DNA of 64,000 nucleotides, taken from positions 34,471 to 98,470 of the forward strand of contig NZ_QMEL01000009.1 of the NCBI RefSeq assembly GCF_003390885.1, given 5' to 3'. The first letter of the stretch is position 1. Each line of letters opens with the position of its first letter. The notes under the pieces are model-generated. The model was not told the origin of the DNA and searched no databases. It saw only the letters and a list, made by a program, of their open reading frames with translations. This DNA comes from Pelagibacterium sediminicola (GTDB taxonomy: Bacteria; Pseudomonadota; Alphaproteobacteria; Rhizobiales; Devosiaceae). The position numbers and the translations under genes are program-made. Below, piece by piece: positions 12,311-22,640 of this stretch.

Positions 12311-13168
12311 GTGGCCAAGATCGATACCAAGACCGAAGGGCTGGACCTTTACGTTCATGTCGCCAAGACCTTTGCGGATAGCCCCTGGCTGCATTACGGG
12401 CTATGGGAGCCGGGCGAGCGGCCCAACATCCCGCAATTGCGCATGGCGCAGGAACGCTATGTCGATCTGCTGTTGAGCCTCATTCCCCCCGCGCCCAAGC
12501 GGCTGGTCGATATCGGCGGGGGCACGGGCGAGATGGCAAAGCTGCTGCTCGACAAGGGCTATGTGGTCGACATGGTGACGCCGAGCCACATCCAGGCGGA
12601 GATCGCGCGCGACAAGCTGGGTGCGAACGGGCGGGTATTCGAGACCAAATTCGAGGATTTTTCCGAGGCGGGACCTTACGATGTGTGCCTTTTTTCGGAA
12701 AGCTTCCAGTATGTCGATCTCGATGTGAGCCTCGAAAAGCTCGGCCAGATCCTTGCGCCGGGCGGGCGGATCGTCATTGCCGATTGCTTCCGTGACGAGG
12801 CCTATCAGGGCGACCGGCAGCCGGGCGGGGGGCATCGCTATTCATTGTTCCTCGAACGGATCGCTGCCCACGGCTTCGAGATCGACAAGGACCACGACGT
12901 CACCGCCGCCGCCGCGCAGACCATGGCGGTGGACCAGCAGGTCTATCGCGGATTTGTTGCCCCGCTCGCCGATCAGGTGATTTCGCTGTTGCGGGCAAGG
13001 CGGCCCATTCTCGCATGGATCGCCAACGGGCTCTACAAGCTCTTCGTGCCCAGGACCGAGCGCGAGAATATCATTGCGCGGCTCAAGGCCGATTATCGCA
13101 GCCCCGAGGCGTTCGAGAGGGTCAATACCTATCGCTTCTTGTCTCTCAAACGCCGCAATGATGACTGA
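12311..13168 (+). CDS. Class I SAM-dependent methyltransferase, substrate unknown
   Basis: 285 residues. The SAM-binding motif I reads VDIGGGTGEMAKLLLDKGY (about 66-84), followed by an acidic loop and the post-motif LAPGGRIVIADCFRD. The GTG start at 12311 is chosen because GGAG sits nine bases upstream; the open frame extends further 5' into the chemoreceptor end but without a better start. The C-terminal third (RPILAWIANGLYKLFVPR) is hydrophobic and may touch membranes, as in lipid or quinone methyltransferases. The substrate cannot be told from sequence. Confidence 0.78.
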   Translation: MAKIDTKTEGLDLYVHVAKTFADSPWLHYGLWEPGERPNIPQLRMAQERYVDLLLSLIPPAPKRLVDIGGGTGEMAKLLLDKGYVVDMVTPSHIQAEIARDKLGANGRVFETKFEDFSEAGPYDVCLFSESFQYVDLDVSLEKLGQILAPGGRIVIADCFRDEAYQGDRQPGGGHRYSLFLERIAAHGFEIDKDHDVTAAAAQTMAVDQQVYRGFVAPLADQVISLLRARRPILAWIANGLYKLFVPRTERENIIARLKADYRSPEAFERVNTYRFLSLKRRNDD

Positions 13169-13272
13169 TCGATAATTTTTCCCGTTTACCGCCGGGCATC
13201 AAGACCGCTTTTGTCGCTGTGAGGATGAGAGTATGATCGGGTCTGGCGCTGGCACTTCGAGGGTTTGAGGCA

Positions 13273-14616
13273 ATGGGTCGCAAATATTTCGGCACCGATG
13301 GAATTCGCGGGCTGGTCAATGGCGGAAAGCTCACCCCCGAGCTGGCGCTCAAGGTCGGCATGGCGACAGGGCTTTCCTTCAAGCGCGGCGACTACGCCCA
13401 TCGCGTGGTGATCGGCAAGGATACGCGGCGGTCGGGCTATATGATCGAGAACGCGCTGACCGCGGGGTTCACCGCGGTGGGCATGGACGTTCTCCTGCTC
13501 GGCCCGATGCCGACCCCGGCGGTGGCGATGCTCACGCGCTCGATGCGCGCCGATATCGGGGTGATGATCTCGGCCTCGCACAACCCGTTCGCCGACAACG
13601 GCATCAAGCTTTTCCGCCCCGATGGCTACAAGCTCTCCGACAGCTCCGAGCTCGAAATCGAAAAGCTGATGGACCAGGATCTGGGGCCGCGCCTTGCGCG
13701 GGGCCAGAAGATCGGGCGCGCACGCCGGGTCGAGGAAGCGCGCACCCGCTATGTCGAATACGCCAAGCGGACGCTGCATCGCGATGTCGATTTCACCGGC
13801 CTGCGGGTGGTGATCGATTGCGCCAACGGCGCGGCCTACAAGACTGCCCCGGAAGTGTTCTGGGAGCTGGGGGCCGAGGTCATCTCGATCGGGGTTTCGC
13901 CCGATGGCTACAATATCAATGAAGGGTGCGGCTCGACCGAACCGGCGCTGTTGATTGAAAAGGTCAAGGAGGTGCGCGCCGATATCGGCATCGCGCTCGA
14001 TGGCGATGCGGACCGCGTGCTGATCGTCGATGAACTGGGCAATGTGGTCGATGGCGACCAGTTGATGGCGGTGATCGCGCAATCCTGGCATGAGGCGGGC
14101 ACGCTGCAGGGCGGCGGGCTGGTTGCAACGGTAATGTCCAATCTGGGCCTGCAGCGCTTCCTTGACAACAAGGGGCTTTCGCTCGAACGCACAAGGGTGG
14201 GCGACCGGTACGTGCTCGAAGCGATGCGCGGCAAGGGCTTCAATGTGGGCGGGGAGCAGTCCGGGCACATCATCCTTTCCGATTTCACGACGACCGGTGA
14301 CGGGCTGGTCGCCGCCCTGCAGGTACTTGCTGTGGTCAAGGCCGAGGGCCGAGCGGTCTCGGAGGTGTGCCACAAGTTCGAGCCCGTGCCGCAGCTTTTG
14401 CAGAATGTGCGCTTCCAGCGCGGCAAGCCGCTCGAAGACAAGCACATCAAGCAGCTCATCGCCGCGTCCGAGGCCCGGCTGGGTGAAAACGGGCGGCTCG
14501 TGATCCGGGAATCGGGCACCGAGCCGCTGATCCGGGTGATGGGCGAGGGGGACGATGCAGGGCTCGTCAACGAGGTGGTTTCCGAGATTGTCACGGCAAT
14601 TGCCCAGGTTGCGTGA
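13273..14616 (+). CDS. glmM: Phosphoglucosamine mutase GlmM
   Basis: Interconverts glucosamine-6-phosphate and glucosamine-1-phosphate on the way to UDP-GlcNAc for peptidoglycan and LPS. 447 residues with the N-terminal [11 protein letters not shown], the phosphoserine loop ISASHNP (Ser102, the position phosphorylated in E. coli GlmM), the metal loop DGDADR (about 241-246), the sugar-binding GEQSGH and the phosphate-binding [12 protein letters not shown]. Commonly found near ftsH in this class; here the chemoreceptor and methyltransferase genes lie between and no folP is seen. Confidence 0.98.
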   Translation: MGRKYFGTDGIRGLVNGGKLTPELALKVGMATGLSFKRGDYAHRVVIGKDTRRSGYMIENALTAGFTAVGMDVLLLGPMPTPAVAMLTRSMRADIGVMISASHNPFADNGIKLFRPDGYKLSDSSELEIEKLMDQDLGPRLARGQKIGRARRVEEARTRYVEYAKRTLHRDVDFTGLRVVIDCANGAAYKTAPEVFWELGAEVISIGVSPDGYNINEGCGSTEPALLIEKVKEVRADIGIALDGDADRVLIVDELGNVVDGDQLMAVIAQSWHEAGTLQGGGLVATVMSNLGLQRFLDNKGLSLERTRVGDRYVLEAMRGKGFNVGGEQSGHIILSDFTTTGDGLVAALQVLAVVKAEGRAVSEVCHKFEPVPQLLQNVRFQRGKPLEDKHIKQLIAASEARLGENGRLVIRESGTEPLIRVMGEGDDAGLVNEVVSEIVTAIAQVA

Positions 14617-14718
14617 TGCGTTCCGCCGCTAAATATTACGGTTAAGCAGGTTTTAAGGAAGTTGCTCTAGCTTTCTTCAACGACAAGACTATTTCGTGCT
14701 GCGTTGGGGAAGTTAACA

Positions 14719-15474
14719 ATGAATAAACTGGTCGCATCTATTGCACTGGGCGTTGCGGCTATCGTTTCTGTTCCTGCACTTGCAGCAGATCCGGTTTCCT
14801 TCGACTACCCGGTCTACAAGGATTACGTGCCGCCCTATATCCCGCCTGTCGATGTGGGGCTCAAGGGGTCGTTTTATCTTCGGGGCAGCCTGGGGGGTAA
14901 TTTAGGCTGGGCCCACCGTGTCAATCATCCTGGTCAAAATCCGTCAGTCTTCGATATCGACCGTATGGGCGTAGGCTACAGCGCCGGTATTGGCGCGGGC
15001 TTTGAAACGGGGGATGGACTGCGGTTCGACGTCACCCTCGACCACCTCCATAATGATGGCATGTCCACGGTAATTACCGGCGCCGGGCCGGTTGCGCTGG
15101 GACGTCACGACCTGCATCTGCGCTCGACCATTGCGCTCGCCAACGTCTACTATGATTTCGGTCTTGGTGATATTGGCCTTTCGGCAGCGGGTGGTGCATT
15201 TGGATATGTCGGTGCGGGCGCTGGTCTAGCCTTCAACCGCATGGGCAATGTTGAACCGGGTGCCACTGCGGCGACCAACTGGGGCAGCAATACCAGCTTT
15301 GCGGCGGCGGGCATGGTCGGTGTCGGCTATGATTTTGGCGCGCTGGTCGCCGATCTGGGCTATCGTGGGCTCTATATCAACCGGATCGAGAACTCGACCG
15401 CGCCGAGCCCCTATCACATCGATCACGCGCTCATCCACGAATTGCGCGCATCGCTGCGCTACCGGTTCAACTGA
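14719..15474 (+). CDS. Outer-membrane beta-barrel protein (Omp25/OmpA-barrel-like)
   Basis: 251 residues with a clean signal peptide (MNKLVASIALGVAAIVSVPALAA) and a mature part rich in alternating aromatic/Gly strands (GSFYLRGSLGGNLGWAH, YSAGIGAGFETGDGLRFDVTL, AAGMVGVGYDFGALVADLGYRGLYI), typical of the eight-stranded porin-like family in Hyphomicrobiales. The ATG at 14719 is preferred, with GGGGAAG upstream; a longer frame from a TTG at 14704 lacks support. It has its own promoter region and terminator. Role unknown; likely structural or adhesive. Confidence 0.8.
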   Translation: MNKLVASIALGVAAIVSVPALAADPVSFDYPVYKDYVPPYIPPVDVGLKGSFYLRGSLGGNLGWAHRVNHPGQNPSVFDIDRMGVGYSAGIGAGFETGDGLRFDVTLDHLHNDGMSTVITGAGPVALGRHDLHLRSTIALANVYYDFGLGDIGLSAAGGAFGYVGAGAGLAFNRMGNVEPGATAATNWGSNTSFAAAGMVGVGYDFGALVADLGYRGLYINRIENSTAPSPYHIDHALIHELRASLRYRFN

Positions 15475-15499
15475 CCGGCTTTCAACGGCATTTCAATCG

Positions 15500-15527
15500 A
15501 CGGCGCCTCCGGGCGCCGTTTTGTTTT
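15500..15527 (+). terminator. Rho-independent terminator after the outer-membrane protein gene
   Basis: Perfect eight-bp stem ACGGCGCC / GGCGCCGT with a TCCG tetraloop, followed by a T-rich tract, 26 bases after the stop. Confidence 0.88.
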
Positions 15528-15733
15528 GGCTGGGTGCTTGCCGCGTAAAAGGGGGCAAAATTCTGCCGATTCGTGATATGGGGCGGCGCGGAAAGCCCCG
15601 AGAGGAGAATCTCCACCGAATAATCCGGGTCAAAGCGTCTCACCTCTTGCGCGACTCGCAAATGTGACCAAACCTTGGCATCAGGCGCAATCCGTAGGGC
15701 GAGGGCGCCGGTTTCTCAGGGGAGTTCAGAGGC

Positions 15734-17029
15734 GTGCTGGAAAGTTATTTCAAGCTCAAGGAGCACGGCACATCCGTGCGCACGGAAGTGGTGGCCGGCA
15801 TCACCACGTTTCTTACGATGGCCTATATCATCTTCGTCAACCCCGACATCCTGTCCACCACGGGCATGGACCGGGACGCGGTGTTCGTGGCCACCTGCCT
15901 TGCCGCGGCAATCGGCACCATCATCATGGCGTTCGCCGCCAACTGGCCGGTCGCCATGGCGCCGGGCATGGGGCTCAACGCCTTTTTCGCCTTCACCGTC
16001 GTTGCGGCGATGGGGTACACTTGGCAGCAGGCGCTTGGCGCGGTCTTCATCTCGGGCGTCATCTTCCTCGTTCTCACCCTGACGGGGGTGCGCAAATGGC
16101 TGATCGATGGCATCCCGCAATCGCTCAGAAGCGCGATTGTCGTGGGTATCGGCATGTTCCTGGCGCTGATCGGGCTCAATAGCGCGGGGATCGTCGTGGG
16201 CGATCCCGCGACCATGGTGGCGCTGGGCGATCTCACCGCACCGGGCGCGCTGCTGGCGGTGCTGGGCCTGTTCATCATGGCCGGGCTCGATGCGCTCAAG
16301 GTTCGCGGCGCGATCCTGATCGGCATTCTGACCGTCACCGCCATCGCCATGATCTTCGGGTTGCAGGCGTTCGGCGGGGTCATGTCCATGCCGCCCTCGA
16401 TCATGCCGACGCTGTTCCAGATGGATATTCTCGGAGCGCTGAGCTTCGGGTTCTTCCAGGTGATCCTCGTCTTCGTTCTCGTCGAGGTATTCGATGCCAC
16501 GGGTACGCTCATCGGCGTCGCCAAGCGCGCCGGGCTGATCGAGCCCGACAAGCCCAACAATCTGGGTCGCGCCCTTCTCGCTGACTCGACCGCCATCATC
16601 GGCGGCTCGATGCTCGGCACCTCCAGCACCACGGCCTATATCGAAAGCGCTTCAGGCGTGCAGGCGGGCGGACGGACCGGGCTGACCGCGCTGGTCGTCG
16701 CCATTCTGTTCCTGCTGGCGCTGTTCTTTGCGCCGCTGGCGGGCGCCGTTCCGGCCTATGCCACCGCCCCGGCGCTGATCTATGTCGCGTGCCTGATGAT
16801 GCGCGAGTTCAAGGAAATCGAGTGGGACGACATCACCGAAGCGGTACCGGCGGGCCTGACGGCGCTGGCCATGCCCTTCACCTATTCGATCGCCAACGGT
16901 CTTGCCATCGGCTTCATCTCCTATGCGGTCATCAAGGCGGTGAGCGGTAAGGCCAATGTCGTCCACGCCGCGACCTGGCTGGTGGCGGCACTGTTCGTCA
17001 TCCGGTTCGCGTTCTTCGATCTGCATTAG
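15734..17029 (+). CDS. NCS2/AzgA-type purine (adenine/guanine/hypoxanthine) permease
   Basis: A 431-residue polytopic protein of the AzgA branch of the nucleobase-cation symporters. Family marks are [20 protein letters not shown] near the N-terminus, [16 protein letters not shown] (about 76-91), [22 protein letters not shown], and [14 protein letters not shown] near residue 300. It should import purine bases with protons. The GTG start has GGGGAG upstream. The 200-base leader contains GGGGC/GCCCC and GGAGA/TCTCC stems but matches no riboswitch I recognise. Exact substrate not deducible. Confidence 0.9.
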   Translation: MLESYFKLKEHGTSVRTEVVAGITTFLTMAYIIFVNPDILSTTGMDRDAVFVATCLAAAIGTIIMAFAANWPVAMAPGMGLNAFFAFTVVAAMGYTWQQALGAVFISGVIFLVLTLTGVRKWLIDGIPQSLRSAIVVGIGMFLALIGLNSAGIVVGDPATMVALGDLTAPGALLAVLGLFIMAGLDALKVRGAILIGILTVTAIAMIFGLQAFGGVMSMPPSIMPTLFQMDILGALSFGFFQVILVFVLVEVFDATGTLIGVAKRAGLIEPDKPNNLGRALLADSTAIIGGSMLGTSSTTAYIESASGVQAGGRTGLTALVVAILFLLALFFAPLAGAVPAYATAPALIYVACLMMREFKEIEWDDITEAVPAGLTALAMPFTYSIANGLAIGFISYAVIKAVSGKANVVHAATWLVAALFVIRFAFFDLH

Positions 17030-17211
17030 ACGCGCGAAATATCTTCCCAATTTTCAGGCCGGGGGCTCGCGAGGGCTCCCGGCTTTTCCGTGCCCGGCTT
17101 CCGGCGCGCAAAAACATCTCCCCCCTTGCGCTCGCCATCCCCTTCCAATATACGCGTCAGCGGGCCATCCCTCCCCAACGAGGGACGACCCATCTGGAAG
17201 GATGGAGCGAC

Positions 17212-18402
17212 ATGACAGATATTCTTGCGGCCAATGCCGCGCTTCCGGACGTGCGTCCGGCCAATCCCAATTTTTCTTCAGGTCCCTGCACGAAGCGTCC
17301 CGGCTGGACGGTCGAGGCATTGGCCGGTGCGCTGGTCGGGCGGTCCCATCGGGCCAAACCCGCCAAGGCGCGTATCCAGCGGGCCATCGAGTTGACCCGC
17401 GAACTGTTAGAGGTTCCGGGCGATTATCTCATCGGCATCGTGCCCGCGTCCGATACCGGCGCGGTGGAGATGGCGCTGTGGGGCATGTTGGGTGCCCGGG
17501 GCGTCGATATGCTCGCCTGGGAATCGTTCGGCGCGGGCTGGGTGACCGATGTTCAGAAGCAGTTGAAGCTTGACGACGTCCGCGTGCTCAAGGCCGAATA
17601 TGGCGAACTGTCGGACCTTTCGGCGGTCGATTTTACCCGCGATGTGGTCTTTACCTGGAACGGAACGACCTCGGGCGTGCGCGTGCCGGATGCGGAATGG
17701 ATCGCGGCCGATCGCGAGGGGCTGACGATCTGCGACGCCACCTCGTCGGCCTTCGCGCAGGACATGGATTTTTCCAAGCTCGATGTGGTGACCTTCTCCT
17801 GGCAGAAAGTGCTGGGGGGGGAGGCCGCGCACGGCATCCTCATTCTTTCGCCGCGCGCCGTCGAGCGGCTCGAGAGCTTTACTCCGGCCAACCGCCCGCT
17901 GCCGAAAATCTTCCGGCTGACCAAGGGCGGCAAGCTGATGGCCGATGTGTTCGAGGGCGCCACCATCAACACTGTCTCGATGCTCTGCGTCGAGGACGCA
18001 ATCGACGCCATGGAGTGGGGGCTGTCGGTGGGCGGGCTGAAGGGCCTGCAGGGCCGCGCGGACGCCAACGCAAAAGTTATCGCCGATTGGGTGGCAAGGA
18101 CGGACTGGGTGGATTTCCTGTGTGCCGACCCGGCGCTGCGCTCGAACACTTCGGTGTGCCTCAAGATCGTCGACCCGCAAGTTGCGGCGCTCGATGCCGA
18201 TGTTCAGGCCAAGCTTGCCAAGGCCGTCGTCTCCCGGCTCGACAAGGAGGGCGTCGCCTACGACATCGGCGCCTATCGCGACGCGCCTTCGGGCTTCCGC
18301 ATCTGGTGCGGCTCGACGGTCGAGGCGGCCGATCTCGAAAAGCTCGTGCCGTGGCTCGATTGGGCGTTTGCGCAAGAGAAGGCGGCAGCGCTCAGCGCTT
18401 GA
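17212..18402 (+). CDS. serC: Phosphoserine aminotransferase SerC
   Basis: PLP enzyme making 3-phosphoserine from 3-phosphohydroxypyruvate, the second step of serine synthesis. 396 residues of the alphaproteobacterial-type [17 protein letters not shown] at the N-terminus, the substrate/PLP loops [10 protein letters not shown] and [11 protein letters not shown], and the PLP lysine in [14 protein letters not shown] (Lys199). A G8 run lies just after that lysine codon (17814-17821). The last codons and the stop fall in repeat B1. serA follows 171 bases downstream, so the pair is probably co-transcribed through the repeat. Confidence 0.96.
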   Translation: MTDILAANAALPDVRPANPNFSSGPCTKRPGWTVEALAGALVGRSHRAKPAKARIQRAIELTRELLEVPGDYLIGIVPASDTGAVEMALWGMLGARGVDMLAWESFGAGWVTDVQKQLKLDDVRVLKAEYGELSDLSAVDFTRDVVFTWNGTTSGVRVPDAEWIAADREGLTICDATSSAFAQDMDFSKLDVVTFSWQKVLGGEAAHGILILSPRAVERLESFTPANRPLPKIFRLTKGGKLMADVFEGATINTVSMLCVEDAIDAMEWGLSVGGLKGLQGRADANAKVIADWVARTDWVDFLCADPALRSNTSVCLKIVDPQVAALDADVQAKLAKAVVSRLDKEGVAYDIGAYRDAPSGFRIWCGSTVEAADLEKLVPWLDWAFAQEKAAALSA

Positions 18403-18540
18403 GACAAGCATCGCTGGCCCCCTCACCCCCAGCCCCTCTCCCACGAGGGGAGAGGGGGGCTCAAAAGCCGAAACATTCGCAGAATCTGCCCTTCTCCCCT
18501 CGTGGGAGAAGGTGCCCCGAAGGGGCGGATGAGGGGGCTC
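18389..18540. repeat. Extragenic palindrome, family B copy 1 (serC-serA)
   Basis: Starts with CTCAGCGCTTGAGACAAGC, which includes the end of serC, then CCCCCTCACCCCCAGCCCC and hairpins built on CTCTCCCACGAGGGGAGAG and CTTCTCCCCTCGTGGGAGAAG, and closes with GGGCGGATGAGGGGGCT. The same order occurs at 39181-39330, inverted at 41390-41534, and degenerate at 55735-55848. It ends 33 bases before the serA ATG. Confidence 0.85.
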
Positions 18541-18573
18541 ACTCAGGTTTTAAAAAATTCGATGGAGGCCAAG

Positions 18574-20163
18574 ATGGCCAAGGTACTGGTTTCGGACAAG
18601 CTCTCGCCCACGGCGGTGCAGATCTTCAAGGATAACGGGGTCGAGGTGGATTATCTGCCCGATCTGGGCAAGGACAAGGACAAGCTGCTCGAGGTGATCG
18701 GGCAGTATGACGGGCTCGCCATCCGCTCGGCGACCAAGGTGACCGAAAAGCTAATCGCGGCGGCGGCCAATCTCAAGGTGATCGGGCGCGCCGGGATCGG
18801 GGTCGACAATGTCGATATTCCGGCGGCGACCGCCAAGGGCATCATCGTGATGAACACCCCCTTCGGCAATTCGATCACCACCGCCGAACACGCCATATCG
18901 CTGATGCTGGCGCTGGCGCGGCAGATTCCGGAGGCCGACGTTTCGACCCGCGCCTCCAAGTGGGAAAAGAACCGCTTCATGGGTGTCGAGGTGACCAGCA
19001 AGGTGCTCGGGCTGATCGGGGCGGGCAATATCGGCTCGATCGTTGCCAACCGCGCTCAGGGGCTGCAGATGAAGGTCGTGGCCTACGACCCGTTCCTGAC
19101 GCCCGAACGCGCCGTCGATCTGGGCGTTGAGAAGGTGGAACTGGACGAGCTTCTGGCGCGCGCCGATTTCATCACGCTCCACACCCCGCTGATCGATGCG
19201 ACCCGCAATATCCTCAACGCCGAGGCGTTCGGGAAGATGAAGGACGGCGTGCGCATCGTCAACTGCGCACGGGGCGGGCTGATCGACGAGGCCGCGCTCA
19301 AGGCGGCGCTCGAATCGGGCAAGGTCGCGGGTGCGGCGCTCGACGTGTTCGAGACCGAACCGGCGGTGGACAATCCGCTGTTTTCCCTGCCCAACGTCAT
19401 CTGCACTCCCCATCTTGGCGCATCGACCACCGAGGCGCAGGAAAATGTTGCGCTGCAGGTGGCCGAGCAGATTTCGGCCTATCTCAACACCGGCGAAGTG
19501 ACCAATGCGCTCAACTTCCCCTCGATATCGGCCGAGGAAGCCCCCCGCCTCACCCCGTTCGTCAAGCTCGCCGAACTGCTCGGTTCGTTCGCCGGCCAGC
19601 TCACGGAAACGGCGATCAAGGGTGTGCGGATCGAGTTCGAGGGCGATGTCGCCGAACTCAACACCCGTCCCATGGTCGCCGCCGCGCTTAACGGGGTGCT
19701 GAAGCCCCTGCTGGGTGATGTCAACATGGTCTCGGCGCCGGTGCTGGCGAGGGATCGCGGCATCGCGGTCGAAACGGTCAACCGCGGCCAGCAGGGGGCG
19801 TACGACAACTATATCCGCCTGACGGTTCTTACCGAGCGTCAGGAACGCGGGGTTGCGGGCACGGTGTTTGCGGGCGGCATCCCGCGCATCATCCAGGTCA
19901 AGGGGATCAATCTCGAGGCCGAACTGACGCCCTCGATGCTTTACATCACCAACGAGGACAAGCCGGGCTTCATCGGCCGACTGGGTACGCTTCTGGGCAC
20001 GCTGGGCATCAATATCGCCAACTTCAACCTCGGGCGACTCGAGCAGGGCAAGGATGCCATCGCGTTGCTTTCGATCGACGATGTGCTGGCCGATGCCCAA
20101 CTTTCCCAGATCGCGGCGCTCGAAGGCGTCGTGCAGGCCAAGCGGCTGATATTCGACGTCTGA
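18574..20163 (+). CDS. serA: D-3-phosphoglycerate dehydrogenase SerA
   Basis: First step of serine synthesis, NAD-dependent oxidation of 3-phosphoglycerate. The ATG at 18574 (MAKVLVSDKLSP) has GGAGG five bases upstream and gives 529 residues, the usual length of type-1 PGDH. The Rossmann motif is GLIGAGNIGSIVANRA (about 147); catalytic elements INCARGGLIDE and CTPHLGASTTEA follow. The C-terminus has the intervening allosteric domain and an ACT domain (about 455-529, YITNEDKPGFIGRLGTLLG), which usually gives feedback by serine. A terminator follows. Confidence 0.97.
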   Translation: MAKVLVSDKLSPTAVQIFKDNGVEVDYLPDLGKDKDKLLEVIGQYDGLAIRSATKVTEKLIAAAANLKVIGRAGIGVDNVDIPAATAKGIIVMNTPFGNSITTAEHAISLMLALARQIPEADVSTRASKWEKNRFMGVEVTSKVLGLIGAGNIGSIVANRAQGLQMKVVAYDPFLTPERAVDLGVEKVELDELLARADFITLHTPLIDATRNILNAEAFGKMKDGVRIVNCARGGLIDEAALKAALESGKVAGAALDVFETEPAVDNPLFSLPNVICTPHLGASTTEAQENVALQVAEQISAYLNTGEVTNALNFPSISAEEAPRLTPFVKLAELLGSFAGQLTETAIKGVRIEFEGDVAELNTRPMVAAALNGVLKPLLGDVNMVSAPVLARDRGIAVETVNRGQQGAYDNYIRLTVLTERQERGVAGTVFAGGIPRIIQVKGINLEAELTPSMLYITNEDKPGFIGRLGTLLGTLGINIANFNLGRLEQGKDAIALLSIDDVLADAQLSQIAALEGVVQAKRLIFDV

Positions 20164-20189
20164 CCGTTGAGTGGAGAAGGGACGAAGAA

Positions 20190-20215
20190 GGCCGGAGCGC
20201 CGCTCCGGCCTTTTT
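20190..20215 (+). terminator. Rho-independent terminator after serA
   Basis: Ten-base arms GGCCGGAGCG / CGCTCCGGCC and five T. It sits between the convergent serA and DMT-transporter genes and ends at the first base of the latter's stop codon. The tail favours serA. Confidence 0.9.
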
Positions 20216-21186
20216 CATGACCCTACGATGAGCGGGCGGGTGCGCCGGGCGGCTTTTTCGGCAAGGACGATGCCGCCGATGATGAAGAGCGCGGCGATGG
20301 CGTGGAACATCTCGATGGTTTCGCCCAGCAGCAGGACGGACAACAGCGCGCCGAACACCGGGATCAGGTTGATGAACAGACTACCGCGGTTGGGGCCGAT
20401 CAACTCGACGCCCCGCGCATAGGTCGCCTGCGCGACGATCGAGGGCAATAGCGCGACGTAAAGGACGACGAACCAGCCCCTGGCGCTCATCGCCGCTGCG
20501 TCGCGCACAAGCCCTTCCACGCCCCCTGCAAACAGCATCTGATAGACCAGCGCGGCGATGGCGGCGAAAAAGCTGGTCGTGGCGATAAAGCTCACCCAGC
20601 CGATACGCGGCTTGTGGCGCAGCATCAGGGAGTGGAGCGCATAGAGCACGCAGGCGAGCAGGATCATGCCGTCGCCGATATTGAGATCGAGGCCCAAGAG
20701 TCGCGCCGGTGCGCCATGGGTGGCCACGTGGACGACCCCGTAAATGGTCAGCACGACCCCGATAACGTGTAAAGCCGAGGCCCGCACCCGGAAGATCGCG
20801 AAATTGCCCACCATCACCAGAATCGGAATGGCGGCCTGGATCATGGCGATGTTGACGCCGGTGGTGTAGATCGCCGAACCGTAGAGCAACGCGTTGAACG
20901 AGGTGAAGCCGATGGCGCCGTAAAAGGCCAGCCAGCCGATGCCGCGCCGGATCTCGGCCCATTCCCTGCGTACTGTGCCCCAGGCGAAGGGTGCGATGAG
21001 CACGAAAGCCACGATCCAGCGCAGGGAAGAAAGGCCGAACGGGTCGATCTCGCCGATGGCGAATTTGCCGGCAATGATGTTGCCGCCCCAGAACAGGGCG
21101 GAAAGGGTCAGCAGCAGGTAAGGCCGCGACATTATGGTAGCCCCGGGACTGGCCGGGGACGCGGGGGCGGGATCGGGTTTTGTCAT
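20215..21186 (-). CDS. DMT-family (EamA) transporter
   Basis: A 323-residue membrane protein with about ten hydrophobic segments in two EamA repeats; the first begins LLLTLSALFWGGNIIAGKFAIG and the second lies in the C-terminal half (about 160-300). EamA proteins export metabolites such as amino acids or purines; the substrate here is unknown. An 18-residue Pro/Ala N-terminal extension precedes a second possible start at codon 19 (MSRPYLLLTL), which would give the more typical length. It runs toward serA and away from purA. Confidence 0.85.
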   Translation of the reverse strand: MTKPDPAPASPASPGATIMSRPYLLLTLSALFWGGNIIAGKFAIGEIDPFGLSSLRWIVAFVLIAPFAWGTVRREWAEIRRGIGWLAFYGAIGFTSFNALLYGSAIYTTGVNIAMIQAAIPILVMVGNFAIFRVRASALHVIGVVLTIYGVVHVATHGAPARLLGLDLNIGDGMILLACVLYALHSLMLRHKPRIGWVSFIATTSFFAAIAALVYQMLFAGGVEGLVRDAAAMSARGWFVVLYVALLPSIVAQATYARGVELIGPNRGSLFINLIPVFGALLSVLLLGETIEMFHAIAALFIIGGIVLAEKAARRTRPLIVGS

Positions 21187-21289
21187 GGTGGGTCTTGTGC
21201 TTTATACACCGGGGACTTATCAGCGTTTCGTCCCACATAGCATGGATATTTGGGGCGGTCAGAACTAACCGAAGAGACAAGGCGCGCAA

Positions 21290-22579
<1,290 letters not shown>

Positions 22580-22640
22580 GTTTCCTTGAGTCAAACATTT
22601 TTGTTAGAACCATCGGCGAAAAGTGAATGTTGAGTAGATA

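Noticed and set aside
10528..12330. 600-codon minus-strand frame across the chemoreceptor gene
   Set aside because: Shadow of the PAS-MCP gene; no domain, no start signal.
15541..15733. Purine (G/A-box) riboswitch before the permease
   Set aside because: The conserved loop sequences of the purine aptamer are absent.
17814..17821. Run of eight G in serC as a frameshift
   Set aside because: The reading frame continues correctly into conserved SerC sequence on both sides.
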